A DNA stretch of 64,000 nucleotides from CAVQND01 sp049518415 (GTDB taxonomy: Bacteria > Verrucomicrobiota > Verrucomicrobiia > Limisphaerales > UBA8199): assembly GCA_049518415.1 (NCBI GenBank), contig JBEKRX010000030.1:3890-67889 (forward strand). The letters run 5' to 3'. Shown piece by piece: positions 10,165 to 18,046 of this stretch (position 1 is its first letter; each line of letters begins with the position of its first letter). The translations under genes were made by a program, and so were the position numbers. The notes under the pieces are model-generated. The model was not told the DNA's origin. It saw only the letters and a program-made list of their open reading frames with translations, and did no database searches.

Positions 10165-13100
10165 TCAGGGCTCCAGACAGACAATGAGGTCAAACCATTC
10201 GCCCAATCGTTTGCCGTCGACGGTGGCGTCCAGCGCCACGATCCGCACGCCGGCGCCGGCCTCGGCGGCAGCTTTGAGGCGGAGGGGGAACGCTTGACGC
10301 GATCTGGCCTTGAGCTTGCCTTCCAAGACCGCCGGTTCAGCAATGATTCCCGGCGGGGTGTGGATTTCAATGCGGTGAGATTGTGAGCGATTGCGGAAGT
10401 TGCGCACCCACACTGCGGCCTCAGTGCTTTGGCCGCCATGCAGCGTCAGGCGGTAGGGTTCGGCCCGCACCCAGAAGGGATCGAACCAGTAGCGATAGTC
10501 CTTGTCCGGGCTGAGGGCGGCAAAGGCATCCCGCATCTGGTAGGCCCAACCGCGGTAGCGCTCGATGAACTTCGCCGGATGCGCCATGACGAAGGAGTGT
10601 CCACCGACCAGCAGTTCGGGCTTGAGCCGGTGCAGATACTCCGCTCCATAGAGGTAGCCCTCCTCCAGAATGGCGCTGTTGTGCGCCACCATGGCCTCAT
10701 GGCCGGTTTGGGTCACGTCGTCCGGATCACCAAAAATGTTGTCGCCCGTGAACGCCACTTCGCGGCCATCGATGCGCCCATGCAGGCACAGGGCGAACTC
10801 GGTCTGGCCGGGCATCCAGTCCACCGTCAACCGGTAGCCTTCCCACTGGAAGGTTTCGCCGGGCTTGAAGACGCGATCCACTCGCACGCCATCTAGACCC
10901 TGGCCGTAGGCCTGGATGGGCGCCGCGTAATCGAAACGCTCCGGGTGCTCCATTTTGTCCACCATGCAGTCCAGCGCCCAGACCTGCGCCCCCCATTGCT
11001 CCCGCAGATGCGGCGCTTGCAGAAAATGATCCCCGTGCATGTGCGTGATCATCACCGCATCGATGCCTTTGAGACCCAAATGTTCACGCATCCCGCCCAG
11101 CGCTTGCTCCAGAAACTTCGTGTCCAGCAGCCCGCAGTCCACCACCAGTCCCCGGCCGCTCTCCGCCAGCAGCAGCCCAAAGTTCGGCCAGAAGTTCGGG
11201 CGCTTGAATTTGAACAAATGCGGGGTCACCTGCCACACATTCGAGACGACGGTTGGCGTCGAGACCTTGTCCTGGTAAGCGGCCGAGGCCCCCTCGACCC
11301 CGTAGCCACGCACGTAGAGCTTCTCCAGCCGCCGCAACTTTTCGCCAAAATCCCCCAACTGGACCTTGGGATGACGGACGGCCGGCCCGTGCGCGGGCAG
11401 CAGCCACGCGGGGTCGTAGTCCGCCAGCCGCCCCGCCGACTTTTCCAGCGCCCGGATGCCCGCGCCAAAGCCGTAATCCCATTCCGTGTCGAACCAGGTG
11501 TGCATCTTGGCCCCTGCCAGCATCACGTCGCCGCTGAAAGCCACCCGCAGGCCCTCTTGCTCGAGCAGGTAGGTCATTGCCCCCGGGCTGTTCCCGGGTG
11601 TGTCCACGCACACCAATTCCCGTCCCCGCCACTGGAACCTGCTGCCAGGCTTGAAGGTCCGGTCCAGGTGGATGGCCTGCCTCGGGGGACGCACGTAGCT
11701 GGAGCCATGAATGCTGAAAGCGTCGCCCAGGCTCACCCTCATCTTGCGGAAGTCCGCCGGCCGCTCGAACAGCGGCCCCTCCGCTTCCGGCGCCCCTACG
11801 CTGGCGCCCCAATCTTTCAATCGCGGCGCCCCCTGGCATTGCTCCCGATGATGGTGCGTAAACAAGACCCACTCCACGCGCTTGACCCCTATCTCGCTCA
11901 AGTGGTCCAGCACACTGCCGTCGCCCAAATCAATCAGCAGCGCCGCCTCCCCGTCCCGCAAAACATAGACGTTGCACGTATCGCTCCAGACAAACAGGTC
12001 CCTCAACACCCTGGGCTCCACCGGACGCAGCCGGCGCACCGGGTCGCTCCTCGCCTCGGCCCGGCCACTCCCGGCCTCGCTCTGACCAGGACCGGCCAGT
12101 TCGAACTTGACCACGAACGCATGCCGGCAGGGCGGCTCTTTTTGCGCCGAGACCGGGACCTCAATCGTGGTTTTTCCGGACCCATCCGTTTGCCAGTTGA
12201 GCACTCCCTTCACCCCGAGCAGGCGCGCCTTCGTGCCAACTGCCGGCCGCAAGGAGGAGAAGCTCAACTGCGGAGGCAAACCGCCGTCTTCCTCCTTGGC
12301 CAGGTATATGGCATAGACCGCCTTGCCTTTCCGCGTGAACACCACCTCGCCCTCCTTGTAAGGCGCGATGGGTCGGGTCCCATAGATCGCCTCGCCGTTC
12401 ACCTTCATCCAGGCCCCGATTTCCTTCAGCCGCGCCACCGCCTCCGCCGGCAACTCCCCGTCCGGTTGCGGGCCGACATTGAGCAGGAGATTCCCGCCCT
12501 TGCCCACGATGTCCACCAGCAGATGGATGAGCCGGTGGGTGGACTTGTATTTGTCGTTCGGCTTGAACGACCACGAGGTGCCCATCGTCAAACAGCTTTC
12601 CCACGCGTAAGGCAGCGGCTTCTCGGGCACTTCCTGCTCCGGCGTCCGGTAATTCTCATAACGCCCGCCCACCGTGCGGTCCACCACGAGCAACTGCGGC
12701 TGGTGACGCCGCGCCATGGCCGCCAACTGGTCCATCTGCAGGTCCTGGGCCGGCGGGCGCACCTGGCCCGCATCCAGCCACAAAATGTCCACCCGCCCAT
12801 AGCCGGTCATCAATTCCTCAATCTGCCCGTGGGTAAAATCAACAAACCGCCGCCATTTCTCCGGCTGGGCCAGCGTGTCGTAGTTGGGGTTGCGCGTGCG
12901 GGCCGGCGCCCCGGGCTCCCAGTAATCGGGGCTGTGCCAATCCGCCTTCGAGAAATACGCGCCGATGACAAACTGCTCCCGGCGAAAGGCCGCGAAGACC
13001 TCGCGCACCACATTCGAGCGGGCGTCGTTGTGAAACGGCACCTCCGGCGACGTCACCCGATAATCCGTCAACTGGGTATCGAACATGCAGAAACCGTCGT

Positions 13101-13500
13101 GGTGCTTGGTCGTGAAAACGACATATTTCATCCCGGCCGCCTTGGCCAGTTCTGCCCAGGTGCGCGGCTCGAACTTCACGGGATTGAACGTCTTGGGCAA
13201 GGCCCGGTAATCGCGCTGGAATCGTGCCAGGTCCTTGCCGCGCTCCACCCACGGCCTCAGGTCCTCCGGCCGCGCCCACTTGTCCTCCTCGACCAGCGGC
13301 CACGACTCGATGCAGCCCCATTGGCTGTAAGCCCCCCAATGCATCATGAAACCAAACTTGAGGTCCTGAAACCGCGCCAGCCTTTCCGCCAGCCAAGGCT
13401 CCGGGCCGGCCGTTCCGCTTTCCGCCGCTCGGGATGACGCCGGCAGAGCGGCACTGGCGATGCAGGCCAGCCAACAGCCAATGACCAATCGGGTTCTCAT
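10165..13500 (-). CDS. Alpha-L-fucosidase (GH29) fused to two metallo-beta-lactamase-fold domains
   Basis: A single 1111-residue frame. It has a signal peptide (MRTRLVIGCWLACIASAALPASSRA). Residues about 30-470 form a GH29 fucosidase (FGFMMHWGAYSQWG, TTKHHDGFCMFDT, and the nucleophile region DILWLDAG near 240, GKGGNLLLNVGPQPDG). A first MBL-fold domain follows (about 490-750) with a degenerate metal motif THHHREQ (near 545; family consensus HxHxDH) but intact SGDVML and PAHGP. A second MBL domain (about 760-1010) has a canonical THMHGDH near 818 and TGDNIFGDPD. A beta-rich tail of about 100 residues ends the protein. The ATG at 13500 overlaps the upstream stop (ATGA). Fucosidases are normally 450-600 residues, so this is a fusion; the MBL substrate is unknown. 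No stop or frameshift is seen at the joints. Confidence 0.88.
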   Translation of the reverse strand: MRTRLVIGCWLACIASAALPASSRAAESGTAGPEPWLAERLARFQDLKFGFMMHWGAYSQWGCIESWPLVEEDKWARPEDLRPWVERGKDLARFQRDYRALPKTFNPVKFEPRTWAELAKAAGMKYVVFTTKHHDGFCMFDTQLTDYRVTSPEVPFHNDARSNVVREVFAAFRREQFVIGAYFSKADWHSPDYWEPGAPARTRNPNYDTLAQPEKWRRFVDFTHGQIEELMTGYGRVDILWLDAGQVRPPAQDLQMDQLAAMARRHQPQLLVVDRTVGGRYENYRTPEQEVPEKPLPYAWESCLTMGTSWSFKPNDKYKSTHRLIHLLVDIVGKGGNLLLNVGPQPDGELPAEAVARLKEIGAWMKVNGEAIYGTRPIAPYKEGEVVFTRKGKAVYAIYLAKEEDGGLPPQLSFSSLRPAVGTKARLLGVKGVLNWQTDGSGKTTIEVPVSAQKEPPCRHAFVVKFELAGPGQSEAGSGRAEARSDPVRRLRPVEPRVLRDLFVWSDTCNVYVLRDGEAALLIDLGDGSVLDHLSEIGVKRVEWVLFTHHHREQCQGAPRLKDWGASVGAPEAEGPLFERPADFRKMRVSLGDAFSIHGSSYVRPPRQAIHLDRTFKPGSRFQWRGRELVCVDTPGNSPGAMTYLLEQEGLRVAFSGDVMLAGAKMHTWFDTEWDYGFGAGIRALEKSAGRLADYDPAWLLPAHGPAVRHPKVQLGDFGEKLRRLEKLYVRGYGVEGASAAYQDKVSTPTVVSNVWQVTPHLFKFKRPNFWPNFGLLLAESGRGLVVDCGLLDTKFLEQALGGMREHLGLKGIDAVMITHMHGDHFLQAPHLREQWGAQVWALDCMVDKMEHPERFDYAAPIQAYGQGLDGVRVDRVFKPGETFQWEGYRLTVDWMPGQTEFALCLHGRIDGREVAFTGDNIFGDPDDVTQTGHEAMVAHNSAILEEGYLYGAEYLHRLKPELLVGGHSFVMAHPAKFIERYRGWAYQMRDAFAALSPDKDYRYWFDPFWVRAEPYRLTLHGGQSTEAAVWVRNFRNRSQSHRIEIHTPPGIIAEPAVLEGKLKARSRQAFPLRLKAAAEAGAGVRIVALDATVDGKRLGEWFDLIVCLEP

Positions 13501-14681
13501 AAATCACACCGCAACAGGGCCTCCAGGTTTGCGGCCGGGGTTTCCACCGCCAGCGTGCACCCTGAACTCAGAACAAACCGCCGCCGCCCGCAGGCCCTCA
13601 CCGTTTCCAGCGCCGTCTGCGCCGCCCGCCGCACCTGCTCCACGCTCCCATGCGCCAGCACCGCCACCGGATCGAGATTGCCCCACAACGCGATCTCAGA
13701 CCCCACTGCCTGGCACGCCCGCCCCAGCTCCACCTTCTGATCTATCTCCAGCACGTCGGCCCCGGAAGATGCCATGTCGGCGAGGATGGGCAACGCATTT
13801 CCGCATACGTGCAACGATACCGGCTTGCGGGCCGCCTCGACCTCCAAAGTTTCGACGCCCATTGGCTCCATGAACGGGCCGGCAGTGGCAGTGGTAGTAG
13901 TAGTGGGGCAGGCGTCCCGCCTGCCTCCAGGGCGTCTCGCCCTCGATCCCACTGAGCCAGCCGAGACGCCTGCCCCACTACCCGACGGTTCAGGGTAAGC
14001 CGACTTCAGCCCGGCGATCAAACGCTGCTCGAAGGGCAGCGCCACCTCACGATACGCGCGCGGGCCAATCAGGCCCGCCAGCGAGTCGCCCCCGCTCAAC
14101 ATGTCGGCCCCGGTCGCTCTCAGCGCCCGGGCGTAGGCCAGCCCATACTCAAGACAACGTTCCATCAACGCCCGCACGAACGCCGGGTCATCCTCCACTT
14201 TGAGCATCACCTCCTGGACGCCCATGAGCGCCCCCGCCAGCGAAAAAGGATACTGATCAAAGCAGGCCACGATGTAAGCCTCCCTGCCCAGCGCCTCAAC
14301 GATGCGCCCGCAGGCCTCCAGCATCAGCGGCCAGCGGCCCTGCGACCCAGGGTCGGGCGGCGGGATGCGCTCCAGGTCGCGCGCCCTTTGGACCAGCGGC
14401 GCGCCCAGGCCGCCGAATGGCTGGTCGTCCCCCTCCGCGCCAACGCTGGCCCCCATGGCTTGCGCGCTCACCCACGTGTCGGCGGACACCCACACCGCGT
14501 CCGGCTTGAACCGCTCGTAATAACGAATCACCGACTCCGCCAGGGCTTGCGCCTCGGTCGTGTATTGGCGGAGCGTGTACCCGGCTACCCCGGCGCAGAA
14601 ATGCACCGCCAACGGCCCCGTCGGCGCGCGCGCCGTTGCCCGCCCCATCAGCGCCGCGCAAACCAGTTCTTTGGAATTCAT
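13497..14681 (-). CDS. Uroporphyrinogen decarboxylase (URO-D)-like protein
   Basis: URO-D fold protein of about 394 residues, of the divergent type related to corrinoid methyltransferases (MtaA/CmuA) rather than HemE. Supporting pieces are MNSKELVCAALMGR, YYERFKPDAVWVSADTWV, SGGDSLAGLIGPRAYREVALPFEQRLI, SLHVCGNALPILADMASSGADVLEIDQKVEL and RRFVLSSGCTLAVETPAANLEALL. The ATG at 14681 has AAGAGGG 4 nt upstream. It overlaps the fucosidase start by 4 nt (ATGA), so the two are co-translated. About 40 residues in the middle (SGSGAGVSAGSVGSRARRPG and the TTTTTA run) are encoded by a palindromic repeat and look like an insertion. The natural substrate is unknown; a link to fucose or methoxy groups released by the partner is only a guess. 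Confidence 0.8.
   Translation of the reverse strand: MNSKELVCAALMGRATARAPTGPLAVHFCAGVAGYTLRQYTTEAQALAESVIRYYERFKPDAVWVSADTWVSAQAMGASVGAEGDDQPFGGLGAPLVQRARDLERIPPPDPGSQGRWPLMLEACGRIVEALGREAYIVACFDQYPFSLAGALMGVQEVMLKVEDDPAFVRALMERCLEYGLAYARALRATGADMLSGGDSLAGLIGPRAYREVALPFEQRLIAGLKSAYPEPSGSGAGVSAGSVGSRARRPGGRRDACPTTTTTATAGPFMEPMGVETLEVEAARKPVSLHVCGNALPILADMASSGADVLEIDQKVELGRACQAVGSEIALWGNLDPVAVLAHGSVEQVRRAAQTALETVRACGRRRFVLSSGCTLAVETPAANLEALLRCDL
13900..13981. repeat. 82-bp palindromic repeat inside the URO-D-like gene
   Basis: A perfect 17-bp inverted repeat, GTAGTGGGGCAGGCGTC at 13900-13916 and its complement at 13965-13981, brackets a GC-rich core with a small internal stem AGGGC-gtctc-GCCCT. 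A short GTAGTAG microsatellite borders it. It lies in the coding sequence and keeps the frame open. Confidence 0.75.
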
Positions 14682-15073
14682 GGCCCTCTTAATTCCAACG
14701 AGCATTGGCGAGTTGGCCCGTGGTCTGCCGTCGTTGCTTTAGGGTCGCGCATCAAGGCCTCGGTTGAACGTCGTTCTTTCGGCTCTTGTCCTTCCGCATT
14801 TCGCTCGTCATAAAAGGAGAAAGACAAACCCAGTTTCTTATTTGCGAATCTGAAAGCAAGCCGGGAAAATGCCAAACCGGCCCTCAGCCCCCTCGGGCGG
14901 ACTGCCCACTCAGTTCCCATGGCTTCCGGGCCGTTCCTCGGAGTGCATCTCGCAATTCCCTTGCTATTCCCCGAATCCGGGAGTATATGAGTGATCGTGC
15001 ATAAACTCTTTCCAGTTTGCTCCTGGCCTTTGAGTTGGTGCCAATAAATAATGTTGGGCCGCATTCGAGCGCC
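14682..15073. other. Non-coding stretch before the cassette array
   Basis: About 390 bp between the divergent URO-D-like gene and the first cassette gene. I see no convincing gene, and no attC-like site or integrase recombination platform (attI) that I could recognise. Short open frames here have no protein-like content. Confidence 0.4.
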
Positions 15074-15463
15074 ATGCGTGCAAAGCGAGGAATTCTTGGA
15101 GTGGTTGCGGTAATCGTCGCATTGTTCGCTTACTGGGCTGGCTCTGAGCTCTATTATGGACACAGCATTTCGCCGCGGGGCATTTCTACGGTGCGAGACT
15201 TTTTCGACCGCTTCGGCGAGCCTCGCTTGATTCGCATGGTTGAGCGCAACGGGAGGAGCTATTACGAGTTCTCGGGCCGCCTGCCGCCTCCTCTGGTCTT
15301 CGCACTGCCATCCGATCCACCCGCCTACGTTTTCGACGAGGAGGGACGTTTTGTGACGTGGTGCACCGACCCCGGTGACGCACCGGACTATCGGCGCGAG
15401 TGGCGGCTCCAGAGCACCAATAGCGTTGAGATTCGTATCGCCAGACAGAAGTTCGGACTATGA
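15074..15463 (+). CDS. Small membrane-anchored protein, cassette 1
   Basis: About 129 residues from the ATG at 15074: basic N-terminus MRAKRGILGVV, one membrane helix (VVAVIVALFAYWAG), then a soluble part with DFFDRFGEPRLI, YYEFSGRLPPPLVFALPSDPPAYVFDEEGRFVTWCTDPGD. The family is not recognised. It is the first of five short plus-strand genes separated by attC-like sites, and its stop lies 7 nt before the first site, as is usual for a promoterless integron cassette. An upstream in-frame start at 15017 is possible but adds a non-conserved leader. Confidence 0.7.
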   Translation: MRAKRGILGVVAVIVALFAYWAGSELYYGHSISPRGISTVRDFFDRFGEPRLIRMVERNGRSYYEFSGRLPPPLVFALPSDPPAYVFDEEGRFVTWCTDPGDAPDYRREWRLQSTNSVEIRIARQKFGL

Positions 15464-15469
15464 CCACTT

Positions 15470-15608
15470 GGCCTAGCAAGGGCGGTCGAGCGAATCCCGA
15501 TCAGATCGGGGCCTCCCCGTTCAACGCCGGGCGGCGGTTCGGGAGCGGCTCGTGCGCTCCACCGTCCCCGTCGGCGGCGGTCGCTCACCTTTGACCTTGG
15601 CATTAGAC
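15470..15608 (+). other. attC-like recombination site 1
   Basis: Bounded by GCCTAGCAAG on the left and CATTAGAC on the right. The inner boxes GGTcGAGCG (15484) and CGCTCACC (about 15580) pair with one extrahelical base, the hallmark of attC single-strand folding. The right half contains TCCACCGTCCCCGTCGGCGG and CGGTCGCTCACC, shared nearly base for base with site 3. Confidence 0.65.
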
Positions 15609-15610
15609 GA

Positions 15611-16045
15611 ATGAATGGCCGGGATACAGAGGCCGTAAGACGCCTGCAGCAGAAGTACGCTGCCAGCGCGACTCAGACTCCGCAGGGCATCCATTTGCAA
15701 TTTCCAGGCGTTTCAGAGACCTTCGAGCTTACAACAGCAGGTGGTGAGTTCACCCTTTTCACAGCCGCGTGGCATGAGCACTTTGCCGACATGGACGAGT
15801 TGGAGGGATTTTTGGGCGGTCTGTTCTCCGGCACAGTGGAGATCGTGGTCACGTATAGAGGCAAGACACCCGTCGGCCACAAGGTTCGAGTTCAGAAAGA
15901 TGGAGGCATGAAGGTTATGTCGCGCACCGCAAGCCTCGTACCCTTATTCTGGCGACCCAAGTCATGCAAGACATTGAGATACACAACTGCCAACCAGTCG
16001 GTGCAGCCCGCGCCCGCCCGCGATGACGCGGGCGGGCGCGGCTGA
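15611..16045 (+). CDS. Hypothetical protein, cassette 2
   Basis: About 144 residues, MNGRDTEAVRRLQQKYAASA at the start; no signal peptide or membrane helix. A compact alpha/beta domain is suggested by GIHLQFPGVSETFELTTAGG, FTLFTAAWHEHFADMDELEG, FLGGLFSGTVEIVVTYRGKT and GHKVRVQKDGG. The family is not recognised. The ATG lies 3 nt after attC-like site 1 and the last 15 or so codons run into site 2, so the C-terminal QPAPARDDAGGRG is encoded by the recombination site. That pattern fits a gene cassette. Confidence 0.7.
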   Translation: MNGRDTEAVRRLQQKYAASATQTPQGIHLQFPGVSETFELTTAGGEFTLFTAAWHEHFADMDELEGFLGGLFSGTVEIVVTYRGKTPVGHKVRVQKDGGMKVMSRTASLVPLFWRPKSCKTLRYTTANQSVQPAPARDDAGGRG

Positions 16046-16058
16046 CCTCTGCGTCACA
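15987..16058 (+). other. attC-like recombination site 2
   Basis: The clearest of the series. CTGCCAAC (15987-15994), then GGTgCAG (16000-16006), a long GC hairpin (CCGCGCCCGCCCGCgatgaCGCGG and so on to 16041), CTGACC (16042-16047) and GCGTCACAC. GGTgCAG pairs with CTGACC with one extrahelical G. The right outer box departs from the GTTRRRY consensus, so the site may be weak or decayed. Confidence 0.6.
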
Positions 16059-16072
16059 CCACTCCACCCGCT

Positions 16073-16462
16073 ATGACCGATACCGCCACATCACCGCTCG
16101 CCTGGTGGGCAGCACGTCGGTTCCGTTACAACATCGCCTTGGTTGTCGCTGGCATTCTTGCCTTCATCGCCTACGTGGCCGTCGGCTGGACGTTGTTGCC
16201 TGCCGACGCGGATTTCGAGGTCACTCTTTTCACCATGCTGTTTCAGGGCATCGGCTACCTGGTCATGATTGGAGTTGCGAACGTTTGTTATTTCCTTGGG
16301 CCGCTTTCAGAGCGGTTCTTCCGTCCCACAGACCCGGAGCGGTATCGCCGCATCTGCTACCGCTTGGGCTTTTGGTTTTCGGTCTTGCTCCCGTTCAGCA
16401 TCCCAGTACTATTGACGCTGTTGGCAGTCTTTCATCCGAATTACTGGAGACATTCAACATGA
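16073..16462 (+). CDS. Small integral membrane protein, cassette 3
   Basis: About 129 residues with three membrane helices: FRYNIALVVAGILAFIAYVA, a middle MLFQGIGYLVMIGVANVCYFLG, and a last FWFSVLLPFSIPVLLTLLAVF. The loop LSERFFRPTDPERYRRICYRLG is charged. The family is not recognised. Membrane proteins of this size are common cargo of integron cassettes. The start is 14 nt after attC-like site 2 and the stop is 10 nt before site 3. Confidence 0.72.
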   Translation: MTDTATSPLAWWAARRFRYNIALVVAGILAFIAYVAVGWTLLPADADFEVTLFTMLFQGIGYLVMIGVANVCYFLGPLSERFFRPTDPERYRRICYRLGFWFSVLLPFSIPVLLTLLAVFHPNYWRHST

Positions 16463-16472
16463 GAGACACGTG

Positions 16473-16598
16473 CTGTAACCAGTTCGCTCCAGCGCACCGC
16501 CGCTATGCTTCTCCGCCAGGTGCGGAGCGGCAATTCGGAAGGGCCTTCCACGCTCCACCGTCCCCGCCAGCGGCGGTCGCTCACCTTGGCCGTTAGCC
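16473..16598 (+). other. attC-like recombination site 3
   Basis: The right end reads CGCTCACC-TTGGCC-GTTAGCC, an exact GTTRRRY box. The right half shares about 35 bp with site 1 (CCACCGTCCCCGCCAGCGGC and CGGTCGCTCACC). The left boundary CTGTAAC at 16473 is my best guess; the left inner box pairs poorly. Confidence 0.6.
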
Positions 16599-16615
16599 TG
16601 CACTACGCGCACGCC

Positions 16616-17209
16616 ATGTGGAGCACCCCAGCACCAGCAATTGAGCAGGAGTTGAGTTCCAGCGAGCGGCTTGTCTGGAGTGGGCAACCGCGTGGCGGCA
16701 TTCGGCTGCGAGCTTCCGATGCTTTCATTATTCCGTTCGGCCTCCTCTGGTGCGGCTTCGCCATCTTTTGGGAGGTCATGGCACTGACGGCCACGGCCAA
16801 AGGCGCTGGGCCGATTGCCATCGCGTTTCCACTTTTCGGAGTGCCGTTCGTCGTCATCGGTCTCTACCTCGTGTTTGGCCGGTTCATCGTGGACTCGCGG
16901 ATTCGCGAGCGCACGTTTTACGGCCTTACCAGCGAGCGCATCATCGTTGTGAGCGGCTTGTTCTCCCGGCGCACGAAGTCGTTGAATCTGCGGACACTGA
17001 GCGATATTTCGCTGACTGAGAGGCCCGACGGCAGCGGCACCATCACTTTCGGGCCGGCACATCCGTTTGGTCAGTGGTTTTTTGGTGAGTGGTTTCCGTC
17101 AGGTTCGTGGCCCGGCGCCGGCCAGTTTGCAGCGCCGGCCTTCGACATGATTGACCGCGCCAAGGAGGTTTACCACCTCATCAGGCAGACACAGAAGACA
17201 GCCACATGA
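16616..17209 (+). CDS. Bacterial PH-domain membrane protein, cassette 4
   Basis: About 197 residues. The N-terminal part MWSTPAPAIEQELSSSERLV and WSGQPRGGIRLRASD is followed by two membrane helices (DAFIIPFGLLWCGFAIFWEV and GAGPIAIAFPLFGVPFVVIG). Then comes the typical bPH core FYGLTSERIIVVSGLFSRRT and KSLNLRTLSDISLTERPDGS, GTITFGP. Proteins of this type (DUF304-like) have an unknown role at the membrane. The ATG at 16616 follows attC-like site 3 by 17 nt; the longer frame from 16505 would start inside the site. Confidence 0.8.
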   Translation: MWSTPAPAIEQELSSSERLVWSGQPRGGIRLRASDAFIIPFGLLWCGFAIFWEVMALTATAKGAGPIAIAFPLFGVPFVVIGLYLVFGRFIVDSRIRERTFYGLTSERIIVVSGLFSRRTKSLNLRTLSDISLTERPDGSGTITFGPAHPFGQWFFGEWFPSGSWPGAGQFAAPAFDMIDRAKEVYHLIRQTQKTAT

Positions 17210-17216
17210 GGACGCA

Positions 17217-17363
17217 GGCTAACAAAATCGGTCGAGCCAACCGCCGCCTCACAAGCCCGCCTGCCCCGATCAAATCGGGGCTCAACGCTTGGCGGCAGCT
17301 CGGGAGTGCCTCGTGCGCTCGAGCGTCGCTGTCGGCGGCGGTCGGCCACCTCTGGCGCTAGAC
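17217..17363 (+). other. attC-like recombination site 4
   Basis: GGCTAAC at 17217-17223 and GCTAGAC at 17357-17363 form the outer boxes. The inner boxes GGTcGAGCC and CGGCCACC pair imperfectly. The right half (TGTCGGCGGCGGTCGGCCAC) is related to sites 1 and 3, and CCCCGATCAAATCGGGG makes an internal stem. Confidence 0.6.
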
Positions 17364-17373
17364 AATAAGAAGT

Positions 17374-17979
17374 ATGCGCTTCGACGACATTAAGCGGCAT
17401 CTCGCACCATATAGCATCTACAAGCGGCGTAAAACGACCATGAATCACGCGTTCGCGGCGGCAATTGCGCCTTGCGATGAGTTTGACGCCGACGCCGTCA
17501 AGCGCGCCATTCGTGTTCTTGGCCAAGATCCCGAAGAAGAATTGCGGTGCGTTTACTGTGATGCGCCCGCTGAAACGTGGGACCACGTACTGGCGACGGT
17601 TCGCGATTCCGTCTTCAGCGGTGCAGGACATCGGATTGGGAATCTCCTTCCGTGCTGCAAGCCCTGCAACTCGAAGAAGGGGAATCGAGCATGGGACGAT
17701 TTCATCACGGCGCGGGAGGAGGCTAGCCCAGCTCGTGACGCGCGTATTGCACGCATTCGTCAGTATCTTGAGGAGTTCTTTGTCGTGGATTCGATTCCGA
17801 ATGCACTGCCAGAGTACGCCCGCCTGATAGAGATTAAAGAGAAAGTTCTGTGCTTGATGAAAGAGGCGGATGATGTTGCCACAGAGATTCGGAAGAAAAT
17901 GAGAGAGGCTAACAAGGCGATACAGCCAATGCCTACGCCTGCCACGGCTCCTGCTGGGGAGGAGCCGCGCCAGCCATAA
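17374..17979 (+). CDS. HNH endonuclease domain protein, cassette 5
   Basis: About 201 residues. A zinc-bound HNH core is clear: CVYCDAPAETWDHVLATVRD, then GHRIGNLLPCCKPCNSKKGN and RAW, giving two CxxC pairs, the catalytic DHV and the NxxxxC helix. The N-terminal 55 residues (MRFDDIKRHLAPYSIYKRRK) and the helical C-terminus (REEASPARDARIARIRQYLE) may bind DNA or a partner. HNH nucleases are frequent integron cargo, as defence or stress genes. The ATG at 17374 follows site 4 by 10 nt. The last 20 or so codons overlap the next attC-like site (GGCTAACAAGG at 17907). Confidence 0.85.
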   Translation: MRFDDIKRHLAPYSIYKRRKTTMNHAFAAAIAPCDEFDADAVKRAIRVLGQDPEEELRCVYCDAPAETWDHVLATVRDSVFSGAGHRIGNLLPCCKPCNSKKGNRAWDDFITAREEASPARDARIARIRQYLEEFFVVDSIPNALPEYARLIEIKEKVLCLMKEADDVATEIRKKMREANKAIQPMPTPATAPAGEEPRQP

Positions 17980-18046
17980 TCATGGCTCATCTTCCCCGTT
18001 CGGCGCCAGTGCGCCCCGGCTTGACAGAGGCACCGTGTAAGCTAAC
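17907..18046 (+). other. attC-like recombination site 5 (tentative)
   Basis: GGCTAACAAGGCGATACAGCC at the end of the HNH gene is a good left half. The right half is unclear: CGGCTTGACAGAGGCACC and GTGTAAGC near 18020-18043 may be a diverged inner and outer box. Only the left side is convincing. Confidence 0.4.

Noticed and set aside
10945..13437. Open frame of 830 codons on the plus strand
   Set aside because: Antisense shadow of the fucosidase-MBL gene; long stop-free frames are expected opposite GC-rich genes.
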